Assembly: GCF_042652785.1 (NCBI RefSeq)
Contig: NZ_JBHSHD010000001.1
Location: forward strand, 9,604-73,603
DNA: 64,000 nt
DNA from: Dokdonella_A ginsengisoli
GTDB lineage: Bacteria; Pseudomonadota; Gammaproteobacteria; Xanthomonadales; Rhodanobacteraceae
Reading direction: 5' to 3'
Shown: positions 28,936 to 36,418 of the stretch, piece after piece
How positions within the stretch are numbered: the stretch's first letter is position 1
Layout of the letters: each line of letters starts with the position of its first letter
The notes under the pieces: generated by a model
Told to the model about the DNA's origin: nothing
What the model saw: the letters and a program-made list of their open reading frames with translations, nothing else
The model's database searches: none
Made by a program: the position numbers and the translations under genes

Positions 28936-28947
28936 GGAAGAGAAACG

Positions 28948-29526
28948 ATGGGTTATTTCGCCAGCGCCGGTCAGATCCTCGTCAACTTCGCCTTCGTCAT
29001 CCTGATTTCGCTGATCGTGCTGCGCGTACTGCTGCAGATCGTGCGCGCGAACTTCTACAACCCGGTCTGCCAGTTCCTGTACAAGGTGACCAATCCGGTG
29101 CTGATGCCGATGCGCAAGCTGATTCCGGCCTGGCGCAACCTCGACCTCGCCGGCGTGCTGCTGGCCTGGCTGCTCAGCGCGATCAAGCTGTATCTGCTGT
29201 ACGCGCTCGACGGCCGCCATCTCGGCCTGGCCGGGCTGCCGCTGATCGCGCTGGCCGATCTGCTCGACTTCGTGCTGATGCTGTACTTCGGCCTGATCCT
29301 GGTGCGCGTGCTGCTCAGCTTCGTCAACGTCGACCGCGCCAATCCGGTCGTGCCGCTGGTGTACCAGCTCGCCGATCCGGTGCTGCGGCCGATCCGCCGG
29401 CGCCTGCCGGCGATCTCCGGCATCGACCTCTCGCCGATGGTGGCGATGCTGGTGATCCTGCTCGCGCGCGTGCTGCTGGTCGGGCCGGTGCTGGATTTCG
29501 GCCTGCGTCTGTCGCAAGGCGCCTGA
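28948..29526 (+). CDS. yggT: YggT family membrane protein
   Basis: 192 residues with four hydrophobic segments in two repeats of the YggT type: ILVNFAFVILISLIVLRVLLQIV, LAGVLLAWLLSAIKLYLLYAL, FVLMLYFGLILVRVLLSF and SPMVAMLVILLARVLLVGPVL. After each first helix comes the family's NPVxxFLYxxTxPVLxPxR-type stretch (NPVCQFLYKVTNPVLMPMRKLIP; NPVVPLVYQLADPVLRPIRRRLP). An inner-membrane protein implicated in osmotic-shock resistance in E. coli; the molecular role is unclear. It has a GAGGAAGAGA ribosome site and is co-transcribed with proC and probably with the VOC gene 11 bp downstream. Confidence 0.95.
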   Translation: MGYFASAGQILVNFAFVILISLIVLRVLLQIVRANFYNPVCQFLYKVTNPVLMPMRKLIPAWRNLDLAGVLLAWLLSAIKLYLLYALDGRHLGLAGLPLIALADLLDFVLMLYFGLILVRVLLSFVNVDRANPVVPLVYQLADPVLRPIRRRLPAISGIDLSPMVAMLVILLARVLLVGPVLDFGLRLSQGA

Positions 29527-29537
29527 GGACCATCGCG

Positions 29538-29939
29538 ATGAATCCCGTCGAGGTCACGCTCAGCTCGGTCGCCGCACAGCTGTTCGTCGCCGACGTGCGC
29601 GCGTCGTGCGACTTCTTCGTCGGCACGCTCGGTTTCGCGCTCGATTTCGCCTACGGCGACCCGCCGTTCTACGCCCAGGTCGGCCGTGACCGCGCCAAGC
29701 TCGCGCTGCGGCAGGTGCACCAGCCGGTGTTCATCGACGGCGTCCGCGCACGCGAGGATCTGCTGTCGGCATCGATCACGGTCGAGACGGCGTCGGAGAT
29801 CGAGCAGCTGTTCCTCGACTACCGCGACGCCGGCGCGCGCTTCCACCAGACGCTGCGAACCGAACCCTGGGGCGCGCGCACCTTCATCGTGCTCGATCCC
29901 GACGGCAACCTGATCCTGTTCGCCGGTCCCGCCGAATAG
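29538..29939 (+). CDS. VOC (glyoxalase/bleomycin-resistance) family protein
   Basis: 133 residues, one VOC module pair. The N-terminal half reads VTLSSVAAQLFVADVRASCDFFVGTLGFALDFAYG, typical of the strand-helix-strand opening of the fold. The end, GARTFIVLDPDGNLILFAGP, carries the conserved DPDGNxIxF with a potential metal ligand. Small cytosolic metal-dependent lyase, dioxygenase or binding protein; the substrate cannot be deduced. The ATG at 29538 is 11 bp behind yggT and has GAGGACC upstream, so it probably belongs to the same transcript. Confidence 0.88.
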   Translation: MNPVEVTLSSVAAQLFVADVRASCDFFVGTLGFALDFAYGDPPFYAQVGRDRAKLALRQVHQPVFIDGVRAREDLLSASITVETASEIEQLFLDYRDAGARFHQTLRTEPWGARTFIVLDPDGNLILFAGPAE

Positions 29940-29986
29940 AACACGCCAGGCTCGAACTCCGCGCATGCGCAGGCTGGCAAATGCTT

Positions 29987-30136
29987 ACCTCTCCCGCTTG
30001 CGGGAGAGGTCGCGCCGCAGGCGCGGGTGAGGGCTTTCGACGTAAGGCGCCTCACACCGAGTTTCCCTCATCCGGCCCTCCGGGCCACCCTCCGGCCGTC
30101 GGAAGGCGACCGTCGATCCCGCGCGCGGGAGAAGGA
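29987..30136 (+). repeat. Dispersed intergenic repeat, copy 3 (long form)
   Basis: The palindrome ACCTCTCCCGCTTGCGGGAGAGGT is followed by CGCGCCGCAGGCGCGGGTGAGGG, CTTTCGACGTAAGGCGCCTCA, CCCTCATCCGGCCC, CCACCCTCCGGCCGTCGGAAGGCG and CGATCCCGCGCGCGGGAGAAGG. Module order and orientation match copy 1. It lies between the VOC and BtuF-like genes, which converge here, and may act as their shared terminator. Confidence 0.8.
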
Positions 30137-30177
30137 AGGCGCGAGTCTCGCGCATGCGCGCATCACGGCGAACGCCC

Positions 30178-30987
30178 TTACGGCGAGCGCCGCCTGGCCC
30201 ACGCGGCGACGATCCGGTGGATCGCATCGAGCCCGTCGAACAAGGCCGCCGGCCCCGGCTGCAGGATGATCGGCGACTTGATCTCGTGCAGCTCGCCGTC
30301 GCGCACTGCGGGAATCGCGTCCCAGCCCGGCCGCGCGGCGACCTTGTCGGGCCGGAATTTCTTGCCGCACCACGAGCCGAGGATCAGCTCCGGCGCGCGC
30401 CGCACCACCTCGCTCGCGTCGGCCAGGATGCGATCGCGCGCCAGCGGCTTCTCCGCGCGCTCGGGAAAGACGTCGTCGCCGCCGGCGATGCGCACCAGCT
30501 CGGCCACCCAGCGGATGCCGGTGATCGGCGGCTCGTCCCATTCCTCGAAGTAGACGCGCGGCCGCCGCGGCAGCGCGGCGGCGGCCTTCCCGACTTCGGC
30601 CAGATGCGCCTCGGCGCGGCGCGCGTACGCGTCCGCGCGCTCGGCCGCGCCGACCAGCGCGCCGAGGCGCCGGATGTACTCGACGATGCCCTCGACGCTG
30701 CGATGATTGCTGATCCACACCTCCACGCCCGCCTTGACCAGATCGCGCGCGATCTCGGCCTGGATGTCGGAAAAGCCGACGACGAAATCCGGTTCGAGCG
30801 CCAGGATCGCCTCGATCTTCGCGCTGGTGAACGCCGAGACCTTGGGTTTTTCCTTGCGCGCGCGCGCCGGCCGCACGGTGAAGCCCGAGATGCCGACGAT
30901 GCGCTCCTGCTCGCCGAGCGCGTACAGCACCTCGGTCGGTTCTTCGGTGAGGCAGACGATGCGGCGCGGGCCGATGGGTCGGGACAT
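30178..30987 (-). CDS. BtuF-like cobalamin/metal-chelate substrate-binding protein lacking a signal peptide
   Basis: 269 residues with the two-lobed periplasmic-binding fold of the BtuF/FecB class. Visible: RIVCLTEEPTEVLYALGEQERIVGISGF, KVSAFTSAKIEAILALEPDFVVGFSD, VEGIVEYIRRLGAL, GGDDVFPE, and APELILGSWCGKKF near the C-lobe. In the family these proteins deliver vitamin B12 or ferric chelates to an ABC importer. No hydrophobic leader precedes the domain and no btuC/btuD genes are adjacent, so it may act in the cytoplasm or be a stand-alone binding protein. Start ATG at 30987. Confidence 0.82.
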   Translation of the reverse strand: MSRPIGPRRIVCLTEEPTEVLYALGEQERIVGISGFTVRPARARKEKPKVSAFTSAKIEAILALEPDFVVGFSDIQAEIARDLVKAGVEVWISNHRSVEGIVEYIRRLGALVGAAERADAYARRAEAHLAEVGKAAAALPRRPRVYFEEWDEPPITGIRWVAELVRIAGGDDVFPERAEKPLARDRILADASEVVRRAPELILGSWCGKKFRPDKVAARPGWDAIPAVRDGELHEIKSPIILQPGPAALFDGLDAIHRIVAAWARRRSP

Positions 30988-31084
30988 GCGGCGATTGTCG
31001 CATCCGCTCCGCCTCGAAGCGCGATCGATTGCGTAGAGGTACCGACATCCGCCGCACCGGCCGTCGGACGAGGATTCGCAAGGC

Positions 31085-31130
31085 CTCCCTCATCCGGCAC
31101 TGCGCGCCACCTTCTCCCGCCGGGAGAAGG
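31085..31130 (+). repeat. Dispersed intergenic repeat, partial copy 4
   Basis: Only the right-hand modules are present: CCTCCCTCATCCGGC, CGCGCCACC and the hairpin CTTCTCCCGCCGGGAGAAGG. It lies in the 166-bp gap between the epimerase gene, whose stop is at 31154, and the BtuF-like gene. The hairpin could serve as terminator for the epimerase transcript. Confidence 0.6.
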
Positions 31131-31153
31131 CAGGCCGCGGCGTCGAATGGAAT

Positions 31154-32140
31154 TCAGCCTTCGACCGGATACAGTCCGTCGGCGAACGCGTCGCCGTGAT
31201 AGCCCTTGACGCCGATCGACTGCGTCAGCGGGCTGCGCGGATCCTCGCCCGTGCGCAGACTTTCCAGCCGATGCGCGAAGTCGTAGCGCGGCCGCCAGCC
31301 GAGTTCCTCGCGCGCCCTGGCATTGACGTAGACGCGGTCGATCGAGGCGTGCATGCGCCAGCCGAGCCGCGCGTAGGTCTCCTCGTATTGCGGCACGCGG
31401 CGGCGCACGACGGCCGGCGCGTCGGCGCGCAGCTCGGCCAGGTCTTCGGGCAGGAACGGCGTCGTCGCGCTGAGGATGTAGCGGCCGAAGCCGATCGCCG
31501 GCGCGCGCTCGATCGCCAGCACATGGGCATCGACCAGATCCTGCACGTCGGCGCGGCGGTAGAGGAACTCGTTCGCCTTCAGGTTCGCGTCGGAATACCC
31601 CTCGCGCCGCTGCGGATCGTCGTCCGGCTCGGGGAAGAAGCGCGAGGTGCGCAGCACCAGGCACGGCAGGCGCTGCTTGCGGTGGAACAGCCGGCACAGG
31701 TCCTCGGCGGCGGTCTTGGTCGCGCCGTAGATGTTCTTCGCCACCGGCGCGACGTCCTCGGTGATCCACGCCGCCGGCGCACCGGGCGGCGGCACCAGCG
31801 CATCGCCGAACGTGCTGGTGGTGCTGGTGAACACGAAAGCCTCGACGCCGCTCGCGGCGGCCGCCTCGAGCAGGTTCAGCGTGCCGCTGATGTTGGTGTC
31901 GACGAAATCCTGCCGCGCATGGGTGGCGACGTGCGGCTTGTGCAGGGTCGCCGCGTGCAGCACGGCCCGCGCGCCGCGCATCGCGCGATCGACGAAGGCG
32001 CGGTCGACGATCGAACCGACCAGATCGGTGTACGGCGAGGCGACGAGGTCGAGCCCGACCGCCGCGCGCCCTTGCGCGCGCAGGGTTCGTATCAGCGCTT
32101 CGCCCAGATGACCCGCGCTGCCGGTGACGAGGATGCTCAT
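31154..32140 (-). CDS. NAD-dependent epimerase/dehydratase (extended SDR)
   Basis: 328 residues. N-terminal nucleotide-binding motif SILVTGSAGHLGEALI (GxxGxxG), ARAVLHAATLHKP, DTNISGTLNLLEAA, the catalytic Ser/Thr in FVFTSTTSTFGD, and the Tyr-x-x-x-Lys pair in NIYGATKTAAEDL. The C-terminal part contains FFPEPDDDPQRREGYSDANLKANEFLYRR and LGWRPRYDFAHRLESL, as in sugar-nucleotide epimerases, but the small substrate domain does not allow a specific name. Cytosolic. The GNAT gene stop lies 6 bp upstream of its ATG, so it forms an operon with the GNAT gene and pdxH. Confidence 0.9.
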   Translation of the reverse strand: MSILVTGSAGHLGEALIRTLRAQGRAAVGLDLVASPYTDLVGSIVDRAFVDRAMRGARAVLHAATLHKPHVATHARQDFVDTNISGTLNLLEAAAASGVEAFVFTSTTSTFGDALVPPPGAPAAWITEDVAPVAKNIYGATKTAAEDLCRLFHRKQRLPCLVLRTSRFFPEPDDDPQRREGYSDANLKANEFLYRRADVQDLVDAHVLAIERAPAIGFGRYILSATTPFLPEDLAELRADAPAVVRRRVPQYEETYARLGWRMHASIDRVYVNARAREELGWRPRYDFAHRLESLRTGEDPRSPLTQSIGVKGYHGDAFADGLYPVEG

Positions 32141-32146
32141 GTCCGG

Positions 32147-32605
32147 CTACCCGCCCAGAAGCTTGCGGAAGTACACCACGCGCTCGGTTTCCTCGAAACC
32201 GTACGCAGCGTGCGCGGCGTGGCTGTCCGCGTTGTCGAGCGCGGCGTCGGAGGCCAGTTCGGCGCAGCCGCGCTCGCGCGTCCAGCGTTCGACCGCCGCG
32301 ACGAGCGCGGCGCCGACACCGCGGCGGCGCGCGGCCGGCGCCACGTAGAGCCCCTCGAGGAAACCGACCGGCGAATCGTCCGTGCCGTTGACGTAGTCGT
32401 GGCGCAGGCTCGCCTCGGCGAAGCCGATCGCCGTGCCGTCGGCGTCGAAGGCAAGGAAGGCGGCGGCGCGATCGGCGTGATCCAGCGCGTCGCGCGCTTC
32501 TTCCAGGTGTCCGGCTTCGTCCTCGTCGGGCCACAGCTCGGCGCGCAGTCGCGCCAGCACGGCGACGCTGCCGGCGTCGACCGTGCGGATCGTCGCTGCC
32601 GTCAC
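32147..32605 (-). CDS. GNAT N-acetyltransferase (aminoglycoside 6'-acetyltransferase-like)
   Basis: 152 residues from a GTG at 32605 that overlaps the pdxH stop by four bases (GTGA). The opening RTVDAGSVAVLARLRAELWPDEDEAGHLEEARD resembles AAC(6')-type acetyltransferases. The acetyl-CoA loop is VAPAARRRGVGAALVAAVERW, and the end HAAYGFEETERVVYFRKLL is the usual GNAT C-terminal strand. It transfers an acetyl group from acetyl-CoA to an amine. Chromosomal members often do not confer aminoglycoside resistance, so the substrate is left open. Translationally coupled to pdxH. Confidence 0.88.
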   Translation of the reverse strand: MTAATIRTVDAGSVAVLARLRAELWPDEDEAGHLEEARDALDHADRAAAFLAFDADGTAIGFAEASLRHDYVNGTDDSPVGFLEGLYVAPAARRRGVGAALVAAVERWTRERGCAELASDAALDNADSHAAHAAYGFEETERVVYFRKLLGG

Positions 32606-33213
32606 GGGTACAGCAGCCGCTTCGTCCACCCCTGCGCGCCCGATTCGTACAGCACGCGCTCGTGCAGGCGGAAATCCGCGCCGTACCAGAACTCGATGCG
32701 CCGCGGCGCGAGCACGAAGCCGCCCCAGTGCGGCGGCCGCGGCACCGGCACGCCGTCGAAGCGGCGCTCGATCTCGGCCAGCCGCGCCTCGAATTCGGCG
32801 CGGTCGCGCAGGGTGTGCGATTGCCGCGAGGCCCAGGCGCCGATCTGGCTGCCGCGCGGGCGGCTGGCGAAGTACGCGTCGGACTCGTCTGCCGGCAGCT
32901 TCGTCACGTCGCCTTCGACGCGCACCTGCACGCCGCTGCGCAGCGTCTTCCAGTGGAAACACAGCGCGGCGCGCGGATGTGCGGCGAGCTGCGCGCCCTT
33001 GTCGCTATCGTAGTTGGTGAAGAAGCGCCAGCCGCGCTCGTCCACGCCCTTGTTGAGGACCGTGCGCGCACTGACGCGACCGTCCTCGACGGTGGCCAGG
33101 GTCATCGCGGTCGGTTCGGGATCACCGCTCGCGCCGGCCTCGTCGAGCAGGCGGCGGAAGGTCTGCAGCGCCTCTTGGTAGAGTGCGGAAGAATCGTCGG
33201 AGGAAGGAGTCAT
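32602..33213 (-). CDS. pdxH: Pyridoxamine/pyridoxine 5'-phosphate oxidase
   Basis: 203 residues from the ATG at 33213 (a GTG at 33231 would add six residues). FMN-dependent oxidation of PNP/PMP to pyridoxal phosphate, the last step of vitamin B6 synthesis, in the cytoplasm. Family features: AMTLATVEDGRVSARTVLNKGVDERGWRFFTNY, KGAQLAAHPRAALCFHWKTL, QVRVEGDVTKL, SDAYFASRPRGSQIGAWASRQSHTL, PHWGGFVLAPRRIEFWYG and the C-terminal signature RLHERVLYESGAQGWTKRLLYP. Its start codon overlaps that of the divergent kinase gene by two bases (CATG), an unusually tight divergent pair. Confidence 0.97.
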   Translation of the reverse strand: MTPSSDDSSALYQEALQTFRRLLDEAGASGDPEPTAMTLATVEDGRVSARTVLNKGVDERGWRFFTNYDSDKGAQLAAHPRAALCFHWKTLRSGVQVRVEGDVTKLPADESDAYFASRPRGSQIGAWASRQSHTLRDRAEFEARLAEIERRFDGVPVPRPPHWGGFVLAPRRIEFWYGADFRLHERVLYESGAQGWTKRLLYP

Positions 33214-34093
33214 GCGCAGCGATGCTAGCACGCGTTCCGGCTACGCCGATGCGATCGTCGCGGCGACGCTCGACGCCTTGCTCGCGCGCCTGAAGTCGCG
33301 CCGGCCGCCGTGGCTGGCGGGGCTGTCCGGCCTGCAGGGTTCGGGCAAGAGCACGTTCGCGCGACAACTCGCCGCGGCGGCGAACGCGCGCGGCATCGGC
33401 TGCGTCGTGCTCTCGCTCGACGACTTCTATCTCGGCCGCCGCGCGCGTCGGCAGCTCGCGCGCCGCGTGCATCCGCTGTTCGCCACGCGCGGCGTACCCG
33501 GCACGCACGATCTGGCCCTGCTGACGCGCACGCTGGACGCCCTGCGCCGCGCGAGCGCGCGAAGCCCCGCCCTGCTGCCGCGCTTCGACAAGGGCCGCGA
33601 CACGCGCGTGGCGCCGTCGCGCTGGCGGCGCGTGCACGTACCGCCGCGGCTGATCCTGCTCGAAGGCTGGTGCGTCGGCGTGCCGGCGCAGGACGAGGCC
33701 ACGCTGCGGCGCCCGCTGAACGCGCTCGAACGCGACGAGGACGGCGAGCGGCGCTGGCGCGGTCGCGTCAACGAAGAGCTGGCGCACGGCTACGCGCGCC
33801 TGTGGCGCCGCTTCGACGCGCTGGTGCTGCTGCAGGCGCCGGGCTTCGACGTGGTGACGCGCTGGCGCGACGAGCAGGAACGCGCACTGCGCCGCCGCGG
33901 CGCGCCGCAGGCGATGGACCGCGCCGCATTGGCGCGTTTCCTGATGCACTACGAACGCCTGAGCCGCGTCGCGCTGCGCGAGCTGCCGGCGCGCGCGGAT
34001 CTTCGCCTGCGGCTCGATCGGGAACGTCGCGTGGTGGAGGCCAGCTGGATGCGGATCGATGTCGACGAACGCGGGGCGGACGTGTCCGCCTGA
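33212..34093 (+). CDS. P-loop kinase, D-glycerate 3-kinase-like
   Basis: 293 residues. Walker A is GLSGLQGSGKSTFARQL; next come VVLSLDDFYLGRRARRQLA and HPLFATRGVPGTHDL, the strand-helix pattern of GLYK-type and uridine/pantothenate-kinase-like enzymes. RFDKGRDTR, LILLEGWCVGVPAQ and VNEELAHGYARLWRRFDALVLLQAPGF are also as in glycerate kinases of this type. Predicted to phosphorylate D-glycerate to 3-phosphoglycerate. The ATG at 33212 has a strong GGAAGGAG ribosome site, which lies inside the 5' end of pdxH on the other strand. Downstream are repeats and no further co-directional gene. Confidence 0.88.
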   Translation: MRSDASTRSGYADAIVAATLDALLARLKSRRPPWLAGLSGLQGSGKSTFARQLAAAANARGIGCVVLSLDDFYLGRRARRQLARRVHPLFATRGVPGTHDLALLTRTLDALRRASARSPALLPRFDKGRDTRVAPSRWRRVHVPPRLILLEGWCVGVPAQDEATLRRPLNALERDEDGERRWRGRVNEELAHGYARLWRRFDALVLLQAPGFDVVTRWRDEQERALRRRGAPQAMDRAALARFLMHYERLSRVALRELPARADLRLRLDRERRVVEASWMRIDVDERGADVSA

Positions 34094-34192
34094 TTCGTTG
34101 CGTGTCGGCGCGGCGGCGAGTCTGGACGTCGCCGCTCTCGCTGCTTGGCGAAGGCTCGGAGCGACACGGATCCGGTGAAAGCGCGAAGCGTC

Positions 34193-34273
34193 CCGTCATT
34201 CCCGCGAAAGCGGGAATCCATCTTGCTCTTGCTCGTGTATCAAAATGGATTCCCGCTCTCGCGGGAATGACGG
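34193..34273. repeat. 28-bp inverted-repeat pair of a dispersed CGTCATTCCCGC-type element
   Basis: Left arm 34193-34220 (CCGTCATTCCCGCGAAAGCG...) and right arm 34246-34273 are inverted copies with one mismatch, separated by 25 bases. Each arm also contains its own small hairpin (TTCCCGC-gaaa/tctc-GCGGGAA). This pattern is common between genes in many proteobacteria. It lies between the convergent kinase and histidine-kinase genes and may end both transcripts. The rest of the 267-bp gap shows only a short TGCGCAT/ATGCGCA dyad near 34286-34311. Confidence 0.8.
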
Positions 34274-34360
34274 CGCGCGGGCTGATGCGCATAGATGAGC
34301 ATCGATGCGCATTCACTCGAATCGACCCGCGTTCATCCCACTGGTCCGCACTCGTTCGCG

Positions 34361-35926
34361 TCAATCCGCGCCCGGGCTCTGCTCCGACGTCTCACTCTGC
34401 AAGGCGCGCTGCATCACGCCGACGAACTGATCGAGGTTCAGCGGCTTGGTCAGGTAGTAGTCCGCGCCGGCGCGCAGCGAGGCGTCGCGCGCATCGCCGG
34501 TGGAGGTCGCCGACAACGTGACGATGCGCCCGCGATAGCCGTGCGAGCGCAGCTGGAACACGGCCGCGTTGCCGGACAGGCCCGGCATCTCGACGTCGAT
34601 CAGCAGCACGTCCGGCGGTTGCCGCGTCGCCTCGGCGATGGCGCCCGCGGCGTCCTCGGCCAGCCGCACGCGGAAACCGAGGTCGACCAGCAGCACTTCG
34701 AGCAGCTGCGCGACGTCGGGATCGTCGTCCACGACCAGCGCGCTGGCGCCGGGCCGGAACGGCGCGTCCGCACGCGCGGCGGCCGTGGCGGATGTCCGCG
34801 AGCGCTGCAGCGGCGGCAGTTCGACGTGGAAGCGCGTACCGCGGCCGAGCTCCGATTCCAGCTGCAGCTCGCCATGCATCTGCTCGATCAGCCGGCGCAC
34901 GATGCTCAGCCCGAGCCCGGCACCCTTGCTGCCGGACTGGCCGCCGCGATTGAACGGCTTGAACACACTGTCGCGGAACTCGGCCGAGATGCCGATGCCA
35001 CTGTCGGCGACGTCGACGTGCAAGCGCCCCGCGCGCCACGCCATGTCGCACGAGATGCCGCCCACGGAGGTGTAGCGCACCGCGTTGGAGAGCAGGTTGA
35101 CGACGATCTGGCGCAGCTTCACCTCGTCGAACACCGGCGGCGCCGGTTCCTCGACGACCAGGTCGACGCGAAAGGCGATGCCCTTGTCCTCGGCCAGCGG
35201 CCGGAACATCGCGTCCAGGTCGCGCGCGAGCAGGGCCAGGTCGACCTCGACCGGATTGAGCAGCGCCGCGCCGGATTCGCCGCGGCCGTACTCGAGCAGG
35301 TTCTCCGCCAGCGTGAACAGGTAGGTCGCGTTGCGGCGCACCGCCTGCAGCGCCTGCGCCGCGTTGTCGCCGCCGCCCAGGCGCCGCTCGAGCAGGTGCA
35401 GGTAGCCGAAGATCGACGTCAGCGGCGTGCGGAACTCGTGGCTGAGCGTCGCGATGAGCGCGTTCTTCAGCGCATTGGCCTCCTCCAGGCTGGCGCGCTG
35501 GCGTTCGAGCTCGTTGCGGATTTGGGTGAGCCTGCCGATCGCCTTCGACTTCTCGTGGCCGGCCAGCACGGCGTCGTGGCCGAGCTGCTGCTGCGCGCGC
35601 TGGCGCTCGCGCTCCTCGTCGGCATCGATCAGCATGACGTGGAAGCCCGGCGCATCGGCGATCAGGTGCACGTGCGCACTGCGGCCGTTGGAGAACTCCA
35701 CGAACGGAAGATCGTGGTGATCGTCGAGCGGCAGGCCGATGAACAGGTCCTGCAGCTCGCGCAGGCCGCGCTCCGCGTCGGTCGCGTCCAGGCCGTAGAA
35801 CGCGGCGTCGCCGTGCACGTCGCGCAGGCGCCAGTCCTCGTCGAAGCTGAGCAGCAGCGGGTGCGCGCGCCGCATCAGCGTGTCGCGCAGGTATCCCTCG
35901 ACCGCCTGCGGCAGCGCGGACGTCAC
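34361..35926 (-). CDS. Cytoplasmic hybrid histidine kinase with C-terminal receiver domain
   Basis: 521 residues from a GTG at 35926 overlapping the GTPase stop by four bases (GTGA). Order: a PAS-like N-terminal domain (about 15-115, LLLSFDEDWRLRDVHGDAAFYG), a coiled linker, HisKA with ATLSHEFRTPLTSIFGYLHLL (phospho-His), and HATPase with LRQIVVNLLSNAVRY, VADSGIGIS and GSKGAGLGLSIVRRL. A receiver domain follows from about 395 with phospho-acceptor DVEMPG (LLIDVEMPGLSG) and a Lys in YYLTKPLN. No membrane segments, so it must sense a cytosolic input, plausibly the adjacent Rab-like GTPase. It is the last gene of a tight four-gene operon; the OmpR-type regulator at 39021 is a candidate partner. 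Confidence 0.93.
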   Translation of the reverse strand: MTSALPQAVEGYLRDTLMRRAHPLLLSFDEDWRLRDVHGDAAFYGLDATDAERGLRELQDLFIGLPLDDHHDLPFVEFSNGRSAHVHLIADAPGFHVMLIDADEERERQRAQQQLGHDAVLAGHEKSKAIGRLTQIRNELERQRASLEEANALKNALIATLSHEFRTPLTSIFGYLHLLERRLGGGDNAAQALQAVRRNATYLFTLAENLLEYGRGESGAALLNPVEVDLALLARDLDAMFRPLAEDKGIAFRVDLVVEEPAPPVFDEVKLRQIVVNLLSNAVRYTSVGGISCDMAWRAGRLHVDVADSGIGISAEFRDSVFKPFNRGGQSGSKGAGLGLSIVRRLIEQMHGELQLESELGRGTRFHVELPPLQRSRTSATAAARADAPFRPGASALVVDDDPDVAQLLEVLLVDLGFRVRLAEDAAGAIAEATRQPPDVLLIDVEMPGLSGNAAVFQLRSHGYRGRIVTLSATSTGDARDASLRAGADYYLTKPLNLDQFVGVMQRALQSETSEQSPGAD

Positions 35927-36417
35927 GGCGCCAGCCTCGCGGCGAGATCGGCGAACGCCGCTTCCACGCCGTCGCCCGACAGCGCGCTGGTCTCGAACAC
36001 CGGCAGGCTGCGGCGCAGCTCGGCCAGCGTCGCCGGCGCGACTTCCCAGCGGTCGATCAGATCGAGCTTGTTCACCACGAGCGCGACGGCCGCGTGCGGC
36101 AGGCTGCGGCGCGACTGCTCGAGCAGGTTCAGCGCCGAGGCGAGGCTCGCCTCGCGCGTGCCGTCGGCGACCAGCAGCAGCGCCGAGGCTCCGCGCAGGT
36201 AGTTCTCGCTCGGCGCATCGAGCGCGCCGCGGCCGGCGATGTCCCACACGACGAGCTTCAGCACCTCGCGCCCGGGCAGGGCGACTTCTTTGCTGTCGAC
36301 CTTGACGCCGACCGTGGTCAGGTACTTCGCCGAGAACGTGCTGCGCACGAAGCGCGCGACCAGGCTGGTCTTGCCGACGCCGAAGTCGCCGAGCATGCAG
36401 AGCTTGTGGGTGCGCAC
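35923..36417 (-). CDS. Rab/Ras-like small GTPase
   Basis: 164 residues, a complete small G domain. G1 P-loop GDFGVGKTSLVARFV, G2 threonine in YLTTVGVKV (the TxGxx of Rab switch I), G3 WDIAGRG (DxxG) and G4 NKLD, with ETSAL as G5. The arrangement KLCMLGDFGVGKTSLVARFVRSTFSAKYLTTVGVKVDSK is very like eukaryotic Rabs and the bacterial Rup/MglA-type GTPases. In G3 the catalytic Gln position after DxxG is replaced by Arg, so an external GAP or low intrinsic hydrolysis is likely. No lipidation motif. It is separated by one base from the Roadblock/OmpA-like gene upstream and overlaps the kinase gene downstream, so all act together. Confidence 0.93.
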   Translation of the reverse strand: MRTHKLCMLGDFGVGKTSLVARFVRSTFSAKYLTTVGVKVDSKEVALPGREVLKLVVWDIAGRGALDAPSENYLRGASALLLVADGTREASLASALNLLEQSRRSLPHAAVALVVNKLDLIDRWEVAPATLAELRRSLPVFETSALSGDGVEAAFADLAARLAP

Positions 36418-36418
36418 G

